A stretch of 31,341 nt of DNA from contig CAZCLA010000032.1 in NCBI GenBank assembly GCA_964499285.1, forward strand, positions 1-31,341. The letters run 5' to 3'. Below the pieces are notes generated by a model. It did not search any database and was not told where the DNA came from. It saw only the letters and a list, made by a program, of their open reading frames with translations. Numbering within the stretch: position 1 is the stretch's first letter; each line of letters opens with the position of its first letter. The DNA comes from JAGFIY01 sp964499285 (GTDB lineage Bacteria > Bacteroidota > Ignavibacteria > Ignavibacteriales > Melioribacteraceae). Below, one piece after another: positions 25,858 to 31,341 of the stretch. The translations under genes and the position numbers were made by a program.

Positions 25858-25873
25858 TGGCAAAAATAATGCA
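25858..25873 (+). promoter_or_regulatory. Sigma-54-like -24/-12 promoter candidate for ClC gene
   Basis: TGGCAAAAATAATGCA matches the sigma-54 pattern with TGGCA at -24 and TGCA at -12, and GG and GC exactly 12 nt apart. It lacks the C of TGGCAC and one T of TTGC. Transcription would start near 25885, about 75 nt before the ClC start at 25959. This is a pattern match only. Confidence 0.33.
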
Positions 25874-25958
25874 TCATTCTTTGAGTAAAGGATAAATTTG
25901 ATTATAATTTTAGTATTTTTTCACACGTTGCTTTAAGAATACAAACACCGGAATAATT

Positions 25959-28046
25959 TTGAAACCAAAATTCAGCATAAAACTTCGAAAGAGAATAATA
26001 AAAATCCGAGAAGCGGTATCGAATAGAATTTCTCGCCTCTCCATGCCGGAGTATACAGTTTTTGCAGTTTATGCTATTATAATCGGTGCTGCCGTGGGAT
26101 TAGCTGCGGTCTTTTTTCACAAAGTAATTGACTTTTTTACATATGTCTTTTTTGAAATAGCTACCGGCGAGTTGGAAGTTATCCTTGGGGCTGCCGCAGT
26201 TATTTTAATCCCGGTAATTGGTATGCTGCTTCAAAGTTTAATGACGAGAATTTCTCCGATTACTGCGAAGAAAAAAGGTGTTGCCGAAGTTATAAAAGCT
26301 GTTGCGATGAGAGGTGGATTTATAAGGTTTAGAACAACGGTTTTTCACTTCCTTGCCCCGGCAATAAATATTGGTTCAGGAGGAACTGTTGGACCTGAAG
26401 GTCCGGCAGCCCAAATAGGCGGGGGTGTTGCGAGTAAGCTTGGGCAAATAATTGGTCTTTCTGATTCAAGAAGAAGAATGTTTACAGCAGCCGGTTCGGG
26501 AGCTGCAATTGCCGCGGTATTTAACACTCCGCTTGGCGGAATTTTCTTTGCATTGGAAGTTGTTCTGCTGAACGATTTTCAATCGGCAACATTTTCTGCT
26601 TTGATACTTGCTTCTGTAACCGCTAGCGCAATAAGCAGAATTTTTCTCGGAGATAATCCCGCATTCAATTTTACTGCTTCTTCTTTTGAGAGTTATGATC
26701 AGTTGTATCTGTATTTGATTTTGGGGATAGGCGCGGGAATAATATCGCTGTTGTTTTTAAGATATTCTCAAGTGGTCAACGATTTATTTGCACAAAAGAA
26801 GATTGCTGAAATACCACGATGGATAAAAATGGCTGCGGTTGGATTGATAGTAGGTGTTTCGGGATATTTTTACAGCGAGATTTTCGGTATCGGTTATCAC
26901 GCAATAAATGAAATACTTGCTAATCATTTTTCTTGGAATATTGTATTAATTCTTCTCGTGTTAAAGTTTATTCTTGTACCGTTGATTTTAAACTCAGGAG
27001 GTTTCGGCGGTGTTTTTGCTCCCTCGCTTTTTATCGGAGCCTGCTTCGGATATGTTGCCGCTTATGCATTAAAATATTTTTGGGGCGTTGAGGTAGACAC
27101 CACAACATTTGTGCTTGTCGGAATGGGAGCAGTGCTTGGTGGAGTTAACTCAATACCGATTTCTGCCATACTTATAATTTTTGAGATGACAAGAGAGTAT
27201 TCGTTCATTCTACCCCTTATGCTTTCGGTTGTAATCAGTACAACCATCGTGCAACTTGTTGTACGAAGATCGGTTCATTTAGAACACCTTCAGAAGGAAG
27301 GTTACGATCTTGCTGCTGGAAGGGAATCGAGGATTTTAAAATCTGTACAAGTTAAAGATATAATGAGAAAGGAAATTGTTCTGCTTCCTGAAGATACTCC
27401 GCTGCCAGTGCTTGTTACAAAACTGCTTGAAAGTCATCACAGCACTTTTTACACGTCTGATGCAAAAGGAAATATTACAGGAGCCATCTCCGAAAATGAA
27501 CTGCGTCCAATTATTACAGAGTATGAACAGGTTCGGGATTTTATTGTAGCTAAAGATATTGCCCGGCATGAACTTACAAAAGTTAAAGAAACCGATGATC
27601 TTCATTTTGTTCTTAACCTATTCGGTCAACGCAATGTTGATGAATTCCCTGTTTATTCTGAAGAGGGAAAAATTGTTGGTTCCATAACACGTCAGGATGT
27701 TATTACAGCGTATAATAGAGAGAGTCTTAAATATAATTTAGCCGACGGCTTAGCTCACGATTTGAAAAATATTGAAAAAATCGAAGCAGCAAAAGTGGCA
27801 GAAGGCTATTCAATAATTGAAAGAAGAGTTCCTTCAAAATTTGTGGGCAAATCGGTTATTGATCTGCAGCTAAGACGAAATTACGGCTTGGAAGTATTGA
27901 TGATTAAACAACAGACTTCATTCTTTGAAGGAAATGACGATACAAAAATTATTATACCAGATAAAAGTTATCCGCTGAAGCCGGATGATATTCTCGTTCT
28001 TTTCGGTTCTGACGAAAAACTTGCTCAAACCGAAGATTGGAAATAA
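25959..28046 (+). CDS. ClC-family chloride channel/transporter with CBS pair and RCK_C domain
   Basis: This 695-residue protein starts at TTG 25959, with GGA 6 nt upstream. The membrane domain (about 30-435) has the ClC signatures GSGGTVGPEGP with gating Glu147, and GGFGGVFAPSLFIGA. A CBS pair (about 460-590) and a TrkA/RCK_C domain (about 608-690) follow, which suggest nucleotide-dependent control. Three positions usually involved in anion binding or proton coupling look altered: the GSGIP loop reads KKGVA (Lys106 at the central Ser), the internal proton Glu reads Val201 (ALEVV), and the usual IY near the last helix reads VH (His440). The Val suggests channel-like or uncoupled behaviour, though some exchangers also lack that Glu. 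A sigma-54-like site lies upstream. Confidence 0.93.
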   Translation: MKPKFSIKLRKRIIKIREAVSNRISRLSMPEYTVFAVYAIIIGAAVGLAAVFFHKVIDFFTYVFFEIATGELEVILGAAAVILIPVIGMLLQSLMTRISPITAKKKGVAEVIKAVAMRGGFIRFRTTVFHFLAPAINIGSGGTVGPEGPAAQIGGGVASKLGQIIGLSDSRRRMFTAAGSGAAIAAVFNTPLGGIFFALEVVLLNDFQSATFSALILASVTASAISRIFLGDNPAFNFTASSFESYDQLYLYLILGIGAGIISLLFLRYSQVVNDLFAQKKIAEIPRWIKMAAVGLIVGVSGYFYSEIFGIGYHAINEILANHFSWNIVLILLVLKFILVPLILNSGGFGGVFAPSLFIGACFGYVAAYALKYFWGVEVDTTTFVLVGMGAVLGGVNSIPISAILIIFEMTREYSFILPLMLSVVISTTIVQLVVRRSVHLEHLQKEGYDLAAGRESRILKSVQVKDIMRKEIVLLPEDTPLPVLVTKLLESHHSTFYTSDAKGNITGAISENELRPIITEYEQVRDFIVAKDIARHELTKVKETDDLHFVLNLFGQRNVDEFPVYSEEGKIVGSITRQDVITAYNRESLKYNLADGLAHDLKNIEKIEAAKVAEGYSIIERRVPSKFVGKSVIDLQLRRNYGLEVLMIKQQTSFFEGNDDTKIIIPDKSYPLKPDDILVLFGSDEKLAQTEDWK

Positions 28047-28115
28047 CCTCTTAAATTCAAATTCACTTCATTATTCATTAAATTTGTGTACAATTAGTTG
28101 AAGAATGGGGAAGAT

Positions 28116-29435
28116 ATGCCTGCATCCAAACATCTCATAAAACGTAAACCGCAAGAATTTATAAAGCTTCTTAAGCGAGAAAAGATAAGACGATTTTATT
28201 TCGTATATAATAACTCAAAAAGGAAATTGATTTCCTCTCACACAGTCCTTCAACCGATAGCGGATTATTTAAACAAGGATAAAAGAGATTTTCTAAAGCA
28301 CGAAGGAATTTTTGTGGAACTCGATTCGAATTTTGATACACTATTGGGAGCGTTTGTTCATAAAACTATCAGAGGACAAGGTATCGGAGGTTTACGATAT
28401 TGGGATTATGAAACTATCGAAGATTTTTTTAGAGATGGATTAAGACTTTCTGCAGGAATGACTAGAAAAAATGCACTTGCCGGTTTATGGTGGGGCGGAG
28501 GCAAAGGGGTTATCTGTCATAATTCTCTCAACAATAAAAAGAACGCTGATTATAGAGATCTTTTATTCAGGAATTACGGACGTTTTATTAGCTCGCTTAA
28601 TGGATGTTACATTACTGCTGAAGATGTAGGGACAACCCAGCAAGATATGGAGAGTATTTTTGCACATACAAGATTTATAACCTGTATTCCTCAGAATAAA
28701 GGGGGAAGCGGCAATCCCTCAGAGCTTACAGCACAAGGAGTTGTAAGCGGTATGGAAGCAGCTTTGTATTTCTCGAAGAAATTTACTCTTGATGGCAAAA
28801 CAATTGCGGTTCAAGGACTGGGAAATGTTGCTTCGCGGATGATTAGAATTCTATATAATAAAGGAGTTAAGAAGGTAATTGCATGCGATATAAACCCGGA
28901 AATTGTCTCCCAAATAATCAGTGAATATCCGGACGAATTTCTTGAAGCTTATACTACAACTAAAAGTGATACTTCTATCTTTTCGACCGAATGCGATATC
29001 TTTGCTCCATGCGCTACCGGAGCTGTATTAAATAACAAAACAATTCCCAAACTAAAAGCTAAGATTGTTTGCGGTGCAGCTAATAATCAATTGGAAGATC
29101 CGACAAGAGATGATAAAGCGTTAATGAAGCGTGGAATTATTTACGTCCCGGATTTTCTCACGAACAGAATGGGAATAGTGAACTGCGCAAACGAGCAATA
29201 CGGATTTCTAAATAATGATCCGGCAATTGAAATGCATTTCGATAAAAAATGGAAACATTCCATCTTTAAAACAACAATAGATGTTCTAAAAAAATCTAAA
29301 AAAACAAAGAAACCTTCGGGCGAAATAGCCGTTAATCTTGCAGATAAATATTCTGAAATGAGTCATCCGATATTCGGACATAGAGGAAAACAAATAATTA
29401 ATTCTTTAGCAGTTAATGAATGGCATAAATCATGA
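28116..29435 (+). CDS. Glu/Leu/Phe/Val-type amino-acid dehydrogenase
   Basis: This 439-residue oxidoreductase deaminates an amino acid to its 2-oxo acid. Catalytic features resemble leucine dehydrogenase: GMTRKNALAGLWWGGGKG with Lys118 and Lys130 (12 apart, as in LeuDH K68/K80), and TAEDVGTT with catalytic Asp170. The Rossmann fold starts VQGLGNVASR, and an Asp after the second strand (ACDIN) favours NAD over NADP. The start is ambiguous: TTG 28098 gives six more residues but has no ribosome-binding site, whereas ATG 28116 has GGGGA at 28107-28111, slightly close. I chose ATG. An N-terminal extension of about 60 residues precedes the usual domain. It lies 69 nt after the ClC gene, with no terminator seen. 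Confidence 0.92.
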   Translation: MPASKHLIKRKPQEFIKLLKREKIRRFYFVYNNSKRKLISSHTVLQPIADYLNKDKRDFLKHEGIFVELDSNFDTLLGAFVHKTIRGQGIGGLRYWDYETIEDFFRDGLRLSAGMTRKNALAGLWWGGGKGVICHNSLNNKKNADYRDLLFRNYGRFISSLNGCYITAEDVGTTQQDMESIFAHTRFITCIPQNKGGSGNPSELTAQGVVSGMEAALYFSKKFTLDGKTIAVQGLGNVASRMIRILYNKGVKKVIACDINPEIVSQIISEYPDEFLEAYTTTKSDTSIFSTECDIFAPCATGAVLNNKTIPKLKAKIVCGAANNQLEDPTRDDKALMKRGIIYVPDFLTNRMGIVNCANEQYGFLNNDPAIEMHFDKKWKHSIFKTTIDVLKKSKKTKKPSGEIAVNLADKYSEMSHPIFGHRGKQIINSLAVNEWHKS

Positions 29436-29451
29436 CATAATGAGGCAAATT

Positions 29452-30021
29452 ATGAATGCACTATATAAAACATTCTTTTTTTTCCTGTCAATAAGTCTTA
29501 CAATTTTCGCACAGCCCGATGAGAAGCAAATGCAGGAGATGATGGCAATGATGATGCCGGGACCGGAACATGAATATCTCGCCAAATTTGAAGGCTCATG
29601 GAAATCGCAATTCAAATTTTATATGACTCCCGGAGCAGAACCGATCGAAAGTACGGGAGAATCTGAAAATAAAATGATTCTCGGAGGAAGATTTCTGCAA
29701 ATAACAGCAACCGGTGAGATGATGGGACAACCAACCGAAGGTTTATCATTGCTTGGTTACGATAATCGGCTTAAGGTTTTCACATTTTATGGATTTGATA
29801 CGATGGGAACTTATGCTATTACACCCGTAGGTGAAAGACTTGATGAAAATACTTTGGAGTACAAAGGAGAAAATTGGGAGCCGCAAATAAACGACTTCAG
29901 TAATTATAGAATCGTTTTTAAAATGATAGATGAAAATTCATACACTTCAGAACTTTACTTTTTGTTTCCCGGACAGGATAAAGAAGTGAAAATGCTCGAG
30001 GTGCTAAGTATTAGGAAATAG
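29452..30021 (+). CDS. DUF1579-type exported protein
   Basis: I place the start at ATG 29452 (189 residues), because GAGG at 29442-29445 is 6 nt upstream and the protein then begins with the signal peptide MNALYKTFFFFLSISLTIFAQ. In-frame ATGs at 29416 and 29440 would put polar residues before it. A Met-rich segment (QMQEMMAMMMPGPEHEYL) precedes FEGSWKSQFKFYMTP, ILGGRFLQIT and LGYDNRLKVFTFYGFDTMGTY, the pattern of DUF1579, a small lipocalin-like family of unknown function. It follows the dehydrogenase by 16 nt and is likely in the same operon. Confidence 0.85.
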   Translation: MNALYKTFFFFLSISLTIFAQPDEKQMQEMMAMMMPGPEHEYLAKFEGSWKSQFKFYMTPGAEPIESTGESENKMILGGRFLQITATGEMMGQPTEGLSLLGYDNRLKVFTFYGFDTMGTYAITPVGERLDENTLEYKGENWEPQINDFSNYRIVFKMIDENSYTSELYFLFPGQDKEVKMLEVLSIRK

Positions 30022-30045
30022 AATCGGAGTTTAAGTAAAAATAAT

Positions 30046-31341
30046 ATGCCGGAAGAATTAACGTACAAAAAAATTTTCTACTTCTGGATGCCGCTTGCCG
30101 CCACTTGGCTTATGATGTCGGTTGAAGGTCCTTTTCTTACGGCTATTATAGCAAGACTTGCCGAACCGAAGTTTAATCTTGCCGCTTACGGTGTTGCGTT
30201 CTCATTTGCATTAATAATTGAAGCTCCTGTCATAATGATGCTCAGTGCATCAACAGCGCTTGTAAAAAATTATCAATCCTTTACTAAACTTAAAAACTTT
30301 GTTTATGCTTTGAATCTTTTACTTACTATTGTGATTTTGATTGCCGTTATTCCACCTGTATTCAACTTCCTGGCAATTGATCTTGTCGGACTTCCGCCGA
30401 ACGTAGCTCATCTTACCCATATTGGTTTGTTTATTCTTATGCCATGGCCCGGAGCAATTGGATACAGGAGATTCTATCAAGGGATATTAATAAAATACAA
30501 CAAGACTAAGCGTGTTGCTTATGGAACAGTTATAAGATTAATTGCCATGTCAATAACCGCGCTTATACTGTATCTTTTTACGAAAGTACATGGCGTTATT
30601 GTCGGGACGGCTGCTTTAAGTGCCGGAGTTATAGCAGAGGCAGTTTCAACCAAATTTATGACCTCGTCCATACTTAAAAAAATCCATGTTGAAGATAAAG
30701 CAATTGAAACAGATTTAACATATAAAGAAATTTTAAATTTTTACTATCCGTTGGCTTTAACGGCTTTGATCTCACTTGGAGTTCATCCGATAGTGACTTT
30801 CTTCATCGGTAAAAGTTATATGGCAATAGAATCGCTTGCTGTTCTGCCGGTGCTTAATTCGCTGGTATTTATATTCAGAAGCTTAGGGCTTTCTTATCAA
30901 GAAGTAGGCATTGCACTTATGGGCGAGAAAATGGAAAACTACAAATCACTTAGAAACTTTGCAATCGGAGGCGGAGCTTTTGTGTTCGCGGGAATGCTGC
31001 TGATTGCAAACACTCCTGCTGCTGATTTTTGGTTTAGATCGGTTTCCGGACTTACTGACGAGCTTGCTGATTTTGCATCGCTTCCGCTAAAAATTTATGC
31101 TTTTATTCCGGTATTAACTTTTTATATTTCTTTTCAAAGAGCAATATTGGTCTATGCTCGTAGAACACAACCGATTACTTTTGCTACAACAATTGAGGTC
31201 GGTGTAATAGTTTTAATTCTTTTTGTTGTCACAAAGAATTGGCAAATTGCCGGAGTGATTGCAGCAACCATCGGTTTTGTGTTTGGGAGAACCGCTGCAA
31301 ATCTTTATCTAATTTCACCTTTTCGACAAGCTGTATCATCG
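30046..31341 (+). CDS. MOP-superfamily / ANKH-like multi-pass membrane transporter (3' truncated)
   Basis: The reading frame is open from ATG 30046 to the window end (432 codons, no stop), so the C-terminus is missing. It is strongly hydrophobic, with 10-12 predicted helices. A first block starts FYFWMPLAATWLMMSVEGPFL, and a second repeats the theme with ILNFYYPLALTALISLGVHP, the two-bundle layout of MATE/MOP flippases. The second block (FYYPLAL...HPIVTFFIG, LPLKIYAFIPVLTFYISF) resembles the animal ANKH (progressive ankylosis) family more than typical drug/sodium MATEs, from memory of those sequences. A GGAG at 30026-30029 is far from the start, so initiation may depend on the upstream gene 24 nt away. 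The substrate is unknown. Confidence 0.8.
   Translation, partial: MPEELTYKKIFYFWMPLAATWLMMSVEGPFLTAIIARLAEPKFNLAAYGVAFSFALIIEAPVIMMLSASTALVKNYQSFTKLKNFVYALNLLLTIVILIAVIPPVFNFLAIDLVGLPPNVAHLTHIGLFILMPWPGAIGYRRFYQGILIKYNKTKRVAYGTVIRLIAMSITALILYLFTKVHGVIVGTAALSAGVIAEAVSTKFMTSSILKKIHVEDKAIETDLTYKEILNFYYPLALTALISLGVHPIVTFFIGKSYMAIESLAVLPVLNSLVFIFRSLGLSYQEVGIALMGEKMENYKSLRNFAIGGGAFVFAGMLLIANTPAADFWFRSVSGLTDELADFASLPLKIYAFIPVLTFYISFQRAILVYARRTQPITFATTIEVGVIVLILFVVTKNWQIAGVIAATIGFVFGRTAANLYLISPFRQAVSS

Noticed and set aside
1..31341. CRISPR arrays, tRNA or rRNA genes, insertion sequences, phage or toxin-antitoxin genes
   Set aside because: I saw no regularly spaced repeats, no cloverleaf with a recognisable T-loop, no transposase or integrase motifs, and no terminal inverted repeats.

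Overview
The window looks like a chromosomal segment of a low-GC, Gram-negative bacterium of the Bacteroidota/Chlorobiota/Ignavibacteriota group. The main pointers are a PorV/PorQ-type outer-membrane barrel, a DUF6787-like small membrane protein, a DUF4922-type nucleotidyltransferase beside a glycosyltransferase, a UvrA whose first zinc module is degenerate, few strong Shine-Dalgarno sequences, and a promoter of the TTTG-N20-TAnnTTT type. An assignment to Ignavibacteria is my inference. I see no mobile element, CRISPR array, tRNA or rRNA, and nearly all of the sequence is coding.

Layout. (1) 1-1107: the edge of a possible dispersed repeat, then an exported protein with a CsgG/TolB-like N-terminal domain and a barrel-like C-terminus (minus strand). 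(2) 1306-6114: a signalling operon of a soluble GAF-PAS-PAS histidine kinase, an NtrC-type sigma-54 response regulator, a STAS anti-anti-sigma protein and a receiver-PP2C (SpoIIE-type) phosphatase. (3) 6111-8499, minus strand: a GalT/VTC2-like HIT-superfamily protein and a GT2 glycosyltransferase, translationally overlapping. (4) 8728-9574: a small membrane protein and an RlpA-like protein, followed by a clear intrinsic terminator. (5) 9675-14950: a 1180-residue receptor Ser/Thr kinase with an extracytoplasmic propeller, FG-GAP and ASPIC/UnbV region, tightly linked to a receiver-less GAF sigma-54 activator. (6) 15141-17642: a DUF6787-like protein, a GluR0-like glutamate-receptor potassium channel and a PorV/PorQ-family barrel. 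(7) 17639-18799, minus strand: an exported TPR protein. (8) 18915-21704: uvrA. (9) 21701-25820, minus strand: a GHL10-type glycosyl-hydrolase-like protein overlapping aroB, which overlaps aroK, then an outer-membrane barrel gene. (10) 25959-31341: a ClC-CBS-RCK_C chloride transport protein, a leucine/glutamate-type amino-acid dehydrogenase, a DUF1579-type exported protein, and a MOP/ANKH-like multi-pass transporter cut by the window end.

Themes. Two separate sigma-54 activators, both with intact GAFTGA loops, lie within 10 kb. One is wired to a histidine kinase, the other apparently to a transmembrane Ser/Thr kinase. Two sigma-54-like promoter candidates (upstream of the first gene and of the ClC gene) fit this theme but are only pattern matches. 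The strongest candidate for an undescribed system is the UnbV/FG-GAP receptor kinase plus its adjacent activator, a possible one-step route from an extracytoplasmic, perhaps calcium-dependent, signal to sigma-54 transcription. All three convergent gene junctions overlap by exactly 4 bp through shared stop codons.
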